Positions 55,501-64,000 of a DNA stretch of 64,000 nucleotides are shown one piece after another. Each line of letters begins with the position of its first letter. Positions within the stretch are counted from its first letter, which is position 1. Both the position numbers and the translations under genes were made by a program. Source of the DNA: an uncultured Paracoccaceae bacterium (GTDB lineage Bacteria > Pseudomonadota > Alphaproteobacteria > Rhodobacterales > Rhodobacteraceae); NCBI GenBank assembly GCA_947499725.1, contig CANMPK010000003.1, positions 310,001 to 374,000 on the forward strand. The letters are read 5' to 3'. Under the pieces are notes generated by a model. The model was given only the letters and a program-made list of their open reading frames with translations. It was not told where the DNA came from and made no database searches.

Positions 55501-58304
55501 GTGTCTGCCCTTTCACGACCTTCTTTGATCGCTTTAATCAAACGGTTCTCTAGCGTTTTCTGTTTGGATTCAGAGTGGAACTTCAAACCGAACATGTCTT
55601 TGACGTAGAAGGTATCGACCACCTGCTCGCCGTAAGTCGCAATCACAGCTGAGGCGATATAAACGTTGCTGCTGGCCAAGCTGCGCGTCAGATCATACAG
55701 CAAGCCTGGGCGATCGCGGGTATCGACCTCGATGATTGTGTAGATTTCCGATCCTTCGTTATCAAAAGTAATAGTCGTCGGTACGTTAAAGGCGCGCTCG
55801 CGTTTCTTGATGACATCGCGCGATTTCATCGCTTCAGATGCAACCACTTCGCCTTTCAGCGTTTTATGGATCATCTGGCTCAGGCGGTTCAACCGGCTGG
55901 CCTCATAGGGATGGCCTTCAGCATCCTGTACCCAAAAAGCTGCGGTCGCATAGCCGTCTTTTGTGGTGTAGCTGCGGGCGTCAACAACATTGGCCCCCAC
56001 AAGCGCCAAGGCCCCTGCGATGCGGGCAAAGATCCCAGGGTGGTCTGCAATCGCAAAACAGACGCGTGTGGCGTCTCGATCTTCATCGGGGCGCAGGTCG
56101 ATCCGGATCTCTTCGTCTGTGATGTTCAAAAGCAGCCGTGCGAATACAGCATGGGCTTCGGTCGGAAGACCCTGCCAATACGGAGCATAGTGGCGCATGG
56201 TCTCTTGTTTGACCGCTTTGGCATCCATATCGGCCAGCGCTGCGCGCAAACGTTTGCGGGCCTCAACACCGCGTTGCTCTTGATTAACGCCTTCCAGCCC
56301 GTTTTCTAAGGCTGTGCGGGTCAAGCTGTAGAGATTACGCAGCAAAGTGGCTTTCCAGTTATTCCAAACATCTGGGCCGACACCACGAATGTCGCAAACG
56401 GTTAGAACGGTCAGCAAATCCAGCCGTTTCACCGAGCCAACTGCCTTGGCGAAATCGCGAATGGTGCGTTCGTCAGACAGGTCACGCTTTTGCGCAACAT
56501 CGGACATCAGCAAGTGATACCGCACCAGCCATTCGACGGTTTGGCAATCTTGCTTAGTCAGGCCAAGCCGCGGCGCCACTTTGCGCGCGATTTGGGCGCC
56601 CAATATCGAATGGTCAATATCGCGACCTTTGCCGATGTCGTGCAAAAGCAAGGCCACCATCATCACTTTGCGGTTGATACCTGTTTTGATGATGTCGGAC
56701 GACAAAGGCAGCTCTTCGATCAGCTCTTCGCGTTCGATCTGTGCAAAGGTCGAGATCACCTGAATCGTATGCTCATCCACTGTATAAGAATGATACATAT
56801 TGAACTGCATCATCGCGACGATCGGTTCAAATTCAGGCACAAAAGCGGACAGCAAGCTGAGCTCATTCATCCGGCGCAAGGCGCGTTCTGGGTTGCCATG
56901 TTTCAGCAGTGTATCAAGGAAAATGCGCTGGGCTTCTTTGTTGCTGCGCACATCGTCGTTGATCAAATTCAGATTTGCCGTAATCAACCGCATCGCATCA
57001 GGGTGGATCAACAAACCTGTCCGTAGGGCTTCTTCAAACAGACGCATCAGATTGAGCGGATCACTCAGAAATTCGGTGTCGTCGGCAACGGCCAAACGGT
57101 TGTTGCTGACCACATAGCCCGCTTTGATTTTTGGACGCCGACGGAAGATCCGCTCCATCAAAGGCGCGGCTTTCTTGTGGGCATCTTCAAGTTTCGTCAG
57201 CAAAATACGCGTGAGATCGCCAACAGCTGTCGCATGTCGGAAGAAATCTTGCATGAAATGCTCAACCGCGCGTCGGCCGCCCTTGTCTTCATAACCCATG
57301 CGTTCAGCCACCATGACCTGCATGTCAAAAGATAGCTGCTCCATCGGACGTTTGTTGATCAAGTGAAGATGAGCACGGGTGGCCCACAAGAAGTTCTCGG
57401 CGCGTTCAAACAATTCAAATTCGTCGTCGTCAAAAACCCCAAGGTCCACCAGCTCTGTTTTGCTATTTACGTGATAGACGTATTTCGCGATCCAGAACAA
57501 AGACTGCAAATCACGCAACCCGCCTTTGCCTTCTTTGACATTCGGCTCAACCACATAACGTTGGCCTTGTTTCTTGTGCCGCTCATCGCGCTCGTTCAGC
57601 TTGGCTTCGATGAATTCACGTTCGGTGCCTTTGAACAATTGTCGTTCAAGCTTGTCCTTTAATTCGGGGGCGAGGGGCTGATACCCACCCAAGAAACGAT
57701 GCTCCAGCAACGCTGTGCGGATGGTAATGTCTTCGCCGCCCAGTCGGATACAGTCTTTGACCGTGCGAGAGCTGTGCCCAACCTTCAGGCGCAAATCCCA
57801 AAGCATATAGAGCATGGATTCAATCACGCTCTCAGCCCAGCTCGTGATCTTGTATGGGGTTACAAACAACAGGTCGACATCAGATTGAGGCGCCATTTCA
57901 CCGCGCCCGTAACCGCCAACAGCGAATAAAGCGAGCCGTTCGCCCTCTGTCGGGTTCGGCAGGGGGTGCAGCGCATGCGTGGCCACAAAATGCGTCGCGG
58001 CCACAAGACAATCTGTCAGCCATGTATAAGCGCGTGTCATTGGACGCGCGTCGAACGGCTTGCCTTCAAAGGCTTTGGCAATCGTCGCCATGCCTTCTTT
58101 GCGGGCTTGTGCAAGTGCCGCAACTGTCTCGGCGCGAAGCGCGCGGCTGTCTTCAGCGGTCTGGCAAGATTGAACAAGAGCCGCGCCCAATTGGGCGCGG
58201 TTCAGGATCAGGTCAGGATCGCAGATCAGTGTCTTCTCTGCGATTGGAAAAATATCGGCTGGATTAGAAGCCTGCTCCGCCAAAACGTCTTGGTGCTGGG
58301 TCAA
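55497..58304 (-). CDS. glnD: [protein-PII] uridylyltransferase
   Basis: The 935-residue protein senses glutamine and modifies PII proteins. It has the nucleotidyltransferase site GGYGRGEMAPQSDVDLLF near residue 130, an HD domain (LLHDIGKGRDIDHS near 557) and two C-terminal ACT domains near 750 and 865. The start is probably TTG at 58304, overlapping the upstream lppC-like gene by 41 bp; a later start cannot be excluded. Its stop overlaps murJ. Confidence 0.94.
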   Translation of the reverse strand: MTQHQDVLAEQASNPADIFPIAEKTLICDPDLILNRAQLGAALVQSCQTAEDSRALRAETVAALAQARKEGMATIAKAFEGKPFDARPMTRAYTWLTDCLVAATHFVATHALHPLPNPTEGERLALFAVGGYGRGEMAPQSDVDLLFVTPYKITSWAESVIESMLYMLWDLRLKVGHSSRTVKDCIRLGGEDITIRTALLEHRFLGGYQPLAPELKDKLERQLFKGTEREFIEAKLNERDERHKKQGQRYVVEPNVKEGKGGLRDLQSLFWIAKYVYHVNSKTELVDLGVFDDDEFELFERAENFLWATRAHLHLINKRPMEQLSFDMQVMVAERMGYEDKGGRRAVEHFMQDFFRHATAVGDLTRILLTKLEDAHKKAAPLMERIFRRRPKIKAGYVVSNNRLAVADDTEFLSDPLNLMRLFEEALRTGLLIHPDAMRLITANLNLINDDVRSNKEAQRIFLDTLLKHGNPERALRRMNELSLLSAFVPEFEPIVAMMQFNMYHSYTVDEHTIQVISTFAQIEREELIEELPLSSDIIKTGINRKVMMVALLLHDIGKGRDIDHSILGAQIARKVAPRLGLTKQDCQTVEWLVRYHLLMSDVAQKRDLSDERTIRDFAKAVGSVKRLDLLTVLTVCDIRGVGPDVWNNWKATLLRNLYSLTRTALENGLEGVNQEQRGVEARKRLRAALADMDAKAVKQETMRHYAPYWQGLPTEAHAVFARLLLNITDEEIRIDLRPDEDRDATRVCFAIADHPGIFARIAGALALVGANVVDARSYTTKDGYATAAFWVQDAEGHPYEASRLNRLSQMIHKTLKGEVVASEAMKSRDVIKKRERAFNVPTTITFDNEGSEIYTIIEVDTRDRPGLLYDLTRSLASSNVYIASAVIATYGEQVVDTFYVKDMFGLKFHSESKQKTLENRLIKAIKEGRERADT

Positions 58305-59436
58305 GGATTACCACCTGCTTGTCACGGATCGTGGCGATCGCCAAAGCCCGCTGGTTTGTTCCATCCGCACGAAGGCGGAAAATTCCATTCACCCCGTTAA
58401 AGCCAGCACCTTGCGTCAAGGCAGCAGCTGATAGGGCGTTGCTATTGCCCTGTTTAACAAGTGCACCGATAGCTGCAATACCATCATAGGCCAGTCCGCT
58501 GATTGGATGCGGAGATGTCCCGTATGCGGCAGAGAAACGATTGCGGTATTGCAAAGCGCTCGCAGGGTCAGGCAAGGCAAACCAGCCGTTTTGAACGCCT
58601 GGCAGGGCCAATGTTTGGGCTGGGATATCCCAGCGGGTCAGGCCGATGTACTGAATTGAGGCTGTGCTGAGCCCTTGTTCTGGCAGCAACTGCGTAAACA
58701 GCGGCAATGCGCCGGATGTATCTGCTGTGAGAAAGATCGAATCGGCGCCGCTGCTTTTAACGGTGTTTACGACATCATCAATCGCCGAAACGACCCCTTG
58801 TTGCGAGAACTCATAGCCAACCGATCCAGCGTTGGTAGCGCCTGACGCAGCAACCGCGCGTTGGATGGCATCCCGTCCAGCTGCCCCAGCGACATTTTGC
58901 GCATGCACAGTCACAATCTTAGATTTGCCGCTGCCTTTCGCATAAGAAACCAAGCGATCTGCTGTGTTTTGGAAGGTTGGCCCAAGCACAAAGACGTTTC
59001 CGCCGGCAATGGAAGAGTTGTTTGAGAAGGATAGAACATTCACGCCCTTGCCAGCCAAAGCCACGCCCACGGCATTGGTTGGTCCGCTCCGCACAGGGCC
59101 AAGAATAATTTTCGCGCCGCTGTCCACAGCACGCAACGCGGCAGTCTGTGCCGTCGCTTCATCGCCTGCGGTGTCGTAAACGCGTAGATCAATTTGCACG
59201 CCATCCAAATCGCTGATCGCCAAACGTGCAGCGTTTTCAAGACTTTGGGATAGGGTTGCGTCCCCTGCGGTGCCAGAGCTGCGCGGCAGCAATAGTGCGA
59301 CAGGGATTGGCTTGCTTGTATCAACCTTTGGGCTGGTTGTTGTCGCAACAGGTTCACAAGCCGCCAAGGCTGCGGCGACTCCAAGGGCCGCGACCCCTTT
59401 AAGAATGGTTCTACGGCGTTTAAAAGCAGCAAACAT
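58264..59436 (-). CDS. penicillin-binding protein activator, LppC/LpoA-like lipoprotein
   Basis: The 390-residue protein has a lipobox LAAC with the lipidated Cys at residue 27 and a periplasmic-binding-protein-like fold, with ALLLPRSSG and LGPVRSGPTNAVG segments near 58-120. It resembles LpoA/LppC, outer-membrane activators of PBP1A. ATG at 59436 has AGGA upstream; a longer start would spoil the signal sequence. rsmI diverges upstream. Confidence 0.85.
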   Translation of the reverse strand: MFAAFKRRRTILKGVAALGVAAALAACEPVATTTSPKVDTSKPIPVALLLPRSSGTAGDATLSQSLENAARLAISDLDGVQIDLRVYDTAGDEATAQTAALRAVDSGAKIILGPVRSGPTNAVGVALAGKGVNVLSFSNNSSIAGGNVFVLGPTFQNTADRLVSYAKGSGKSKIVTVHAQNVAGAAGRDAIQRAVAASGATNAGSVGYEFSQQGVVSAIDDVVNTVKSSGADSIFLTADTSGALPLFTQLLPEQGLSTASIQYIGLTRWDIPAQTLALPGVQNGWFALPDPASALQYRNRFSAAYGTSPHPISGLAYDGIAAIGALVKQGNSNALSAAALTQGAGFNGVNGIFRLRADGTNQRALAIATIRDKQVVILDPAPRRFGGAGF

Positions 59437-59532
59437 AATCACAATCCTCAATGTGCAAGCCAGCGACGTCAACGTATAGGACTCGCTTTGGGTTTGAGGA
59501 GATAATAAACACCGTCAGCGGAGGGTCCAGCT

Positions 59533-60387
59533 TTGAATCATCAGATCGTTACCTTGAAGCCTGGGCTTTACTTTGTCGCAACACCAATTGGTTCAGCCAG
59601 AGATATCACATTGAGAGCACTGGATATTTTGGCCAGCGCTGATGTGATCGCAGCTGAAGACACCCGCGCCATGCGCCGATTGCTCGAGATCCACGGGGTG
59701 CCACTGGGGGATAGACCTTTGCTCTCCTACCATGATCATTCTGGCGCGCCAGCACGTGACAAATTAATTCGTTTTCTGGAAGCTGGAAAATCGGTCGCCT
59801 ATGCCAGCGAAGCTGGGACGCCCTTGATTGCTGATCCAGGATATCATCTGTCAAAAGATGCGTCGGATGCAGGTTTTCTCGTGACCTCTGCGCCGGGGCC
59901 ATCAGCCGTTGTGACAGCTTTGTGCCTTGCTGGTTTACCGACTGATTCCTTTCATTTTTCAGGATTTTTGCCCAATTCGAAAAGTGGCCGACGTAAGGGC
60001 TTTGAGGCCCTCAAAGAAACGCAGGCAACGCTTGTCTTCTATGAAAGCCCAAGACGTTTGGTCGAGATGCTGAAAGATGCGGTTTTGGTCTTTGGAAACG
60101 ACCGACAGGCAGCCGTTTGTCGCGAGTTGACCAAGAAATTTGAAGAAGTTCAAAGGGGCAGCCTTGAAAGCCTGATCGAAGAATTCTCTGATCGGACAAT
60201 AAAAGGTGAAATCGTTGTATTGATTGATCGTGGCGAACCTACTGCAGCAAGCGCAGAGGATCTCGAAACTGCTTTGAAGACAGCCATGGAAACGCTTTCA
60301 ATCAGGGATGCTGCGGAAGTGGTTTCCAAGGCTCACGGCGTAAATAAACGCAAGGTTTACAATTTGGCGCTTAAACTCAAAGGGTAG
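59533..60387 (+). CDS. rsmI: 16S rRNA cytidine-1402 2'-O-methyltransferase
   Basis: The 284-residue SAM methyltransferase has YFVATPIGSARDITLRAL at the start and GPSAVVTALCLAGLPTDSF near residue 117. It modifies C1402 of 16S rRNA. The start is TTG at 59533 with GGAGG 9 nt upstream. yraN follows 19 bp later. Confidence 0.92.
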   Translation: MNHQIVTLKPGLYFVATPIGSARDITLRALDILASADVIAAEDTRAMRRLLEIHGVPLGDRPLLSYHDHSGAPARDKLIRFLEAGKSVAYASEAGTPLIADPGYHLSKDASDAGFLVTSAPGPSAVVTALCLAGLPTDSFHFSGFLPNSKSGRRKGFEALKETQATLVFYESPRRLVEMLKDAVLVFGNDRQAAVCRELTKKFEEVQRGSLESLIEEFSDRTIKGEIVVLIDRGEPTAASAEDLETALKTAMETLSIRDAAEVVSKAHGVNKRKVYNLALKLKG

Positions 60388-60406
60388 CAACCAAATTGGG
60401 GCTGTG

Positions 60407-60844
60407 ATGCAACTCGTCTTTGATTTTAATGCTCAAACTTGCAGCGAAAGTTCTCGTGCAAAAAACGATGGGGCACATCGTAAAAAACAGCGTGGTCTTT
60501 TGGCTTACCAGTCCGGAAAAGCGGCTGAAGAAATCGTTGCACGCAAATACACTGAGATGGGTTTGAAACCTTCCGCGAAACGTTGGCGTGGGGGTGGCGG
60601 TGAGATCGATTTGATATTTCAAGATGCTGATCGCTTTGTTTTCGTCGAAGTTAAAAAAAGTGGCAGTTTTCACCAAGCGGCCCACCGCATTTGCCCTCGG
60701 CAAGTCGATCGCATTTTCAACGCGGCCACTGCATTTGTGGCGAATCAACCCTTAGGTCTTTTGACTGAAATGCGCTTTGATGTGGCGCTGGTCGATGGTG
60801 TGGGACGAATAGAAATTTTAGAAAACGCGCTCTTTGCGGCCTGA
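60407..60844 (+). CDS. YraN family protein (UPF0102), nuclease-like
   Basis: The 145-residue protein has GGEIDLIFQDADRFVFVEVKK near residue 65, the Holliday-junction-resolvase-like core of YraN, with a variable N-terminus. GTG at 60404 and ATG at 60407 are both possible starts; I use ATG. Its function is unproven. It is usually found near rsmI, as here. Confidence 0.85.
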   Translation: MQLVFDFNAQTCSESSRAKNDGAHRKKQRGLLAYQSGKAAEEIVARKYTEMGLKPSAKRWRGGGGEIDLIFQDADRFVFVEVKKSGSFHQAAHRICPRQVDRIFNAATAFVANQPLGLLTEMRFDVALVDGVGRIEILENALFAA

Positions 60845-60904
60845 TCAACATTGCAAGCGCAAGGTGGCTACGCCATGTAATGGGCAGACAAGTTAGGATT
60901 GCCC

Positions 60905-61840
60905 ATGAAAATTGCCTTTCAAATGGACCCGATTGATCAGGTCGACATCAACGCCGATAGCACGTTCCGCATCGCAGAAGAGGCGCAGGCGCGCGGACAT
61001 GAGGTGTTTTACTACTCTCCTGACCAACTTGCGTTTGAAGAAGGTGAGATTACGGCCCGAGGTCAGGCCATGGTTTTGCGCCGTGAAGAAGGAAACCATG
61101 TTGATCTAGGTCCTGTTGAGCGCGTTAACCTGGCAGACTTCGATGTGGTCTGGCTACGCCAAGATCCGCCATTTGACATGCATTACATCACCTCCACCCA
61201 TTTGTTGGATCGCTTGAAAGATAAAGCGCTGGTGGTGAATGATCCGTTCTGGGTTCGAAACTACCCTGAAAAGCTTTTGGTGCTAGATTTTCCGGATCTG
61301 ACGCCGCCGACAACAATCGCGCGCGATATCGACATCATCAAATCCTTTAAGGCCAAACACAAAGACATCATTCTTAAGCCACTTTATGGCAACGGTGGAG
61401 CAGGGGTGTTTCGCCTAGATGAAAATGATCGCAATCTATCATCGTTGCATGAGCTGTTCACAGGCTTCAGCCGCGAGCCGCTCATTGTGCAAAAGTTCTT
61501 GCCTGATGTCAGCAATGGCGACAAACGCGTGATCCTGGTCGATGGTGAGCCAGTTGGCGCAATCAATCGAGTTCCTGCCGCCGGTGAAACCCGCAGCAAT
61601 ATGCATGTCGGGGGGCGTCCTGAAAAGGTTGGCCTTACAGAGCGTGATTCGGAAATTTGCGCTGCGATTGGTCCACTTTTGAAGGAAAAGGGTCAAATTT
61701 TTGTTGGGATCGACGTGATCGGCGACTACTTGACAGAAATCAACGTGACTTCACCGACTGGCATTCAAGAACTGGAACGTTTTGACGGAGTGAATATCGC
61801 TGAAAAGATCTGGCAGGCCATCGAAGCAAAAGTCGCTTGA
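60905..61840 (+). CDS. gshB: glutathione synthase
   Basis: The 311-residue ATP-grasp enzyme joins glycine to gamma-glutamylcysteine. It has MDPIDQVDINADSTFRIAEE at the start, the ATP site PLYGNGGAGVFRL near 160 and the end-segment INVTSPTGIQEL near 281. AGGA lies before the ATG at 60905. Confidence 0.95.
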   Translation: MKIAFQMDPIDQVDINADSTFRIAEEAQARGHEVFYYSPDQLAFEEGEITARGQAMVLRREEGNHVDLGPVERVNLADFDVVWLRQDPPFDMHYITSTHLLDRLKDKALVVNDPFWVRNYPEKLLVLDFPDLTPPTTIARDIDIIKSFKAKHKDIILKPLYGNGGAGVFRLDENDRNLSSLHELFTGFSREPLIVQKFLPDVSNGDKRVILVDGEPVGAINRVPAAGETRSNMHVGGRPEKVGLTERDSEICAAIGPLLKEKGQIFVGIDVIGDYLTEINVTSPTGIQELERFDGVNIAEKIWQAIEAKVA

Positions 61841-61842
61841 TG

Positions 61843-63354
61843 TCATAAACTGGCGTTGGTCAGCCGATAGCTGACCGCTTCGCCGATATGGTGGCGATGC
61901 ACGTTTTGCGCGCCTTCTAGGTCTGCAATCGTGCGTGCCACACGCAGGATGCGGTGGTAGCCCCGCGCGGTTAAGCCAAATTTTTCGGAAACTTTACTTA
62001 AAAGTTCACGTCCCTCGGCATCTGGGGCGGCGATGTCGGTCAGCAAGGTGCCTTGAGCGTCGGAGTTGGTGAAAATACTCGGATGTTCTGCAAAGCGCTC
62101 GGTTTGTATCGCGCGAGCTGCGGCAACTCGTGCGGCTACGATTTTCGACGTTTCCCCATGCGCGGGAATATCTAAGTCTTGGTAGCTGACGGGCGGCACT
62201 TCGATTCTGAGATCGATCCGATCCAACAATGGCCCTGAAATGCGCCCAAGATAGTCTTGGCCACACATAGGCACACGCGCACAAGCCTGCGCGGGATCGT
62301 ACATATAACCGCATTTACAAGGGTTTGCGGCGGCGATCAGCATAAAACGGCAAGGGTAGCTTACGTGTGCATTGGCGCGCGCGACCATGACTTCGCCGGT
62401 TTCGATCGGCTGCCGTAGGGTTTCTAGCACGGGGCGTGAAAACTCGGGCAGCTCGTCCAAAAACAACACCCCATTATGTGCCAAGCTGATTTCACCAGGT
62501 GAGGCTCGTCGCCCACCGCCTACGATCGCGGGCATCGAGGCTGTGTGATGTGGTTCGCGAAACGGGCGCAATCTTGAAATGCCGCCTTGTTCCATTAGAC
62601 CCGCAACGGAATGGATCATGCTGGTTTCTAAAGCTTCAGCAGGGCTGAGCGGCGGCAAAATAGAGGGCAATCGAGCGGCGAGCATAGACTTGCCGGACCC
62701 CGGAGTGCCCATCATCAGCATATGATGGCGTCCAGCAGCCGCAATTTCGAGAACACGGCGCGCGCGCTCTTGGCCCTTGATGTCGTTGAGGTTTTTGCGA
62801 CTGGGGGTCATTTCAACTTCGCCAGGTTCGCTTGGCTGTAGGGGACGCTGACCTGAAAAATGTTGGATTGCTTCCAGAAGTGTCGCAGGCGCGATCACTT
62901 GGGTCGCGGCAACCCACGCCGCCTCCGCGCCTGAAGCATGTGGGCAAAGCAGAGTGCGATCTTCTTCAGCCGCTGTCATTGCTGCAGGCAGGGCTCCGTT
63001 CACAGGTACCAGAGTGCCATCCAAAGACAGCTCGCCCAAGGCAAGCGTCGTTTCCGCGTAGTCTTTCGGGATGACATCTAAGGCAGCCAACAAAGCCACA
63101 GCGATCGGTAAATCGAAGTGGCTGCCTTCTTTAGGTAAATCAGCGGGGGATAGATTGATCGTGATGCGCTTGCTGGGCAATGCAAGGCTCATTGCGGTTA
63201 ACGCAGAGCGAACGCGATCGCGCGCTTCAGAAACGGCTTTGTCTGGCAGTCCTACGATTCCAAAGGAAGGCAGCCCTGGGGTGATGGCGCATTGCACCTC
63301 GACCTGATGGGCTTTCACCCCCTCAAAGGCCACTGTGTAGGTGCGCGCAACCAT
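61843..63354 (-). CDS. YifB/ComM-type AAA+ ATPase, Mg-chelatase-like
   Basis: The 503-residue protein has an N-terminal Lon-like domain, the AAA+ Walker A GTPGSGKSML near residue 218, the zinc-binding CKCGYMYDPAQAC segment near 345, and a Mg-chelatase C-terminal domain. ComM homologues help branch migration in natural transformation. The ATG at 63354 has GAGGG upstream; an earlier start adds eight residues. Confidence 0.9.
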   Translation of the reverse strand: MVARTYTVAFEGVKAHQVEVQCAITPGLPSFGIVGLPDKAVSEARDRVRSALTAMSLALPSKRITINLSPADLPKEGSHFDLPIAVALLAALDVIPKDYAETTLALGELSLDGTLVPVNGALPAAMTAAEEDRTLLCPHASGAEAAWVAATQVIAPATLLEAIQHFSGQRPLQPSEPGEVEMTPSRKNLNDIKGQERARRVLEIAAAGRHHMLMMGTPGSGKSMLAARLPSILPPLSPAEALETSMIHSVAGLMEQGGISRLRPFREPHHTASMPAIVGGGRRASPGEISLAHNGVLFLDELPEFSRPVLETLRQPIETGEVMVARANAHVSYPCRFMLIAAANPCKCGYMYDPAQACARVPMCGQDYLGRISGPLLDRIDLRIEVPPVSYQDLDIPAHGETSKIVAARVAAARAIQTERFAEHPSIFTNSDAQGTLLTDIAAPDAEGRELLSKVSEKFGLTARGYHRILRVARTIADLEGAQNVHRHHIGEAVSYRLTNASL

Positions 63355-63417
63355 GATCCCATCCCTCTTTTCCTCCACATTGCGAGCACATGGTTAGGGA
63401 AGGGTTAATTGCCATGA

Positions 63418-63987
63418 TTAGGGGAGGTGGTTCACTTTTCCACTGGTCCACGATGATCCGACAGTGAGTTCTGTCACCGATAGGTTATCAACAGATTGCG
63501 CGAATGTATCATAGGCGCTTTGACCTGTGGCTCTTTGCAATTGGGCCAAGATCACACCAAAATGGCACACGATAACAATGTCTTGCTTTGGATGCGTTTC
63601 AATTAGACGATCCACCGCAGCGCTTGTACGGGCCACCACTTGGTTCCAGCTTTCCCCATTCGGCGGGGTGACATCCCCCGGTGAATCCCAAAAGGCATAC
63701 AGGCGCTCTTGATCTTCAACCTCTTTCGCAGCCTTAAGTTCCCAATCCCCGAAATGCATTTCGCGCAAGTCAGGATCATGCGCTAGGCGCTGGCGATCAC
63801 CTTGGATTGCATCGGCCGTATGCGCGGCGCGCTGTAAATCTGACGACACCACCACGGCATCCCTTGGCAAATAGGCGTCAAGCCGCGCCAAGGCCTCTTT
63901 ATCTGACAGATCTGCAGGCAAATCCGACCAGCCCACCATGGATTTGGCATGGGTCGGGCCATGGCGTACTAGAAACAGGCGGCTCAT
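63418..63987 (-). CDS. histidine phosphatase family protein
   Basis: The 189-residue protein begins LFLVRHGPTHAKS, the catalytic RHG motif, and has a second His near residue 140 in IVCHFGVI. This is the phosphoglycerate-mutase-like phosphatase family; CobC-like activity is possible but not shown. It reads toward yifB, with 63 bp between. Confidence 0.85.
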   Translation of the reverse strand: MSRLFLVRHGPTHAKSMVGWSDLPADLSDKEALARLDAYLPRDAVVVSSDLQRAAHTADAIQGDRQRLAHDPDLREMHFGDWELKAAKEVEDQERLYAFWDSPGDVTPPNGESWNQVVARTSAAVDRLIETHPKQDIVIVCHFGVILAQLQRATGQSAYDTFAQSVDNLSVTELTVGSSWTSGKVNHLP

Positions 63988-64000
63988 GGCAGCGTGCCTT

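Noticed and set aside
63483-63491. DnaA-box-like TTATCAACA
   Set aside because: It is a single copy inside a coding gene with no cluster or AT-rich region, so no replication origin is indicated.

Overview
The window looks like chromosomal DNA of an alphaproteobacterium of the order Rhodobacterales, most likely a marine Roseobacter-group species. The support is the gene content: alphaproteobacterial families (TIGR02302 low-complexity membrane protein, TIGR02186 membrane protein, MJ0042 zinc-ribbon protein), a complete set of ethylmalonyl-CoA pathway signature enzymes, a polyhydroxybutyrate gene pair, and a sucCDAB-lpd block with mdh nearby. I saw no rRNA, tRNA, CRISPR array, prophage, transposase or plasmid replication gene. 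Base composition is moderately GC-rich and fairly even, with AT-rich promoters.

Layout. 0-3.3 kb: a phaB 5' part and phaA, an EAL-domain protein and a TlpA-like thioredoxin, all on the minus strand. 3.3-12.5 kb (mostly plus): argH, a small lipoprotein, lysA, a TIGR02302 protein, then ftsE-ftsX-plsC diverging from a zinc-ribbon protein. 12.8-21.4 kb (minus): sucC-sucD-sucA-sucB-(small membrane protein)-lpd. 21.8-24.4 kb: an asparagine-synthase-like gene on the plus strand sits between sucC and mdh. 24.5-29.3 kb: a TauE-type exporter, then mcl2, nnrU, a DUF1737 gene, mch and a DUF4344 protein. 29.5-33.9 kb: sdhC-sdhD-sdhA-(sulfotransferase-like gene)-sdhB. 34-43 kb: an FAD oxidoreductase, a small Cys-rich protein, deoD, divergent ecm and ccr, a RecD-like helicase and an SDR. 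43-49.6 kb (minus): TIGR02186 and TauE pair, then a BMP-type nucleoside ABC transporter. 49.7-64 kb: housekeeping genes (rimI, tsaB, nfu, usp, trpS, rhomboid-like, murJ, glnD, lppC-like, rsmI, yraN, gshB, yifB, a phosphatase).

How the genes work together. The window concentrates acetyl-CoA metabolism. PhaA makes acetoacetyl-CoA and PhaB reduces it; Ccr and Ecm carry C4 to methylsuccinyl-CoA; Mch and the malyl-CoA thioesterase Mcl2 act at the mesaconyl-CoA/malyl-CoA end; Suc, Sdh and Mdh take succinyl-CoA and malate through the TCA cycle. The most interesting regulatory observation is an almost identical composite operator, two TGTGATCACA palindromes exactly 21 bp apart with AAAAAT at the same place in the spacer, upstream of both sucC and sdhC. 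It suggests one regulator coordinates the two TCA operons.

Other points of note: a rhomboid homologue lacking its catalytic residues, foreign-looking genes placed inside the sdh and suc operons, a dispersed hairpin-plus-GGTATTT repeat behind plus-strand genes, internal terminators that could split phaAB and sucCD/sucAB expression, and an unannotated structured region between plsC and lpd. I found no clear new multi-gene system; the best candidates are the shared operator and the inserted genes.
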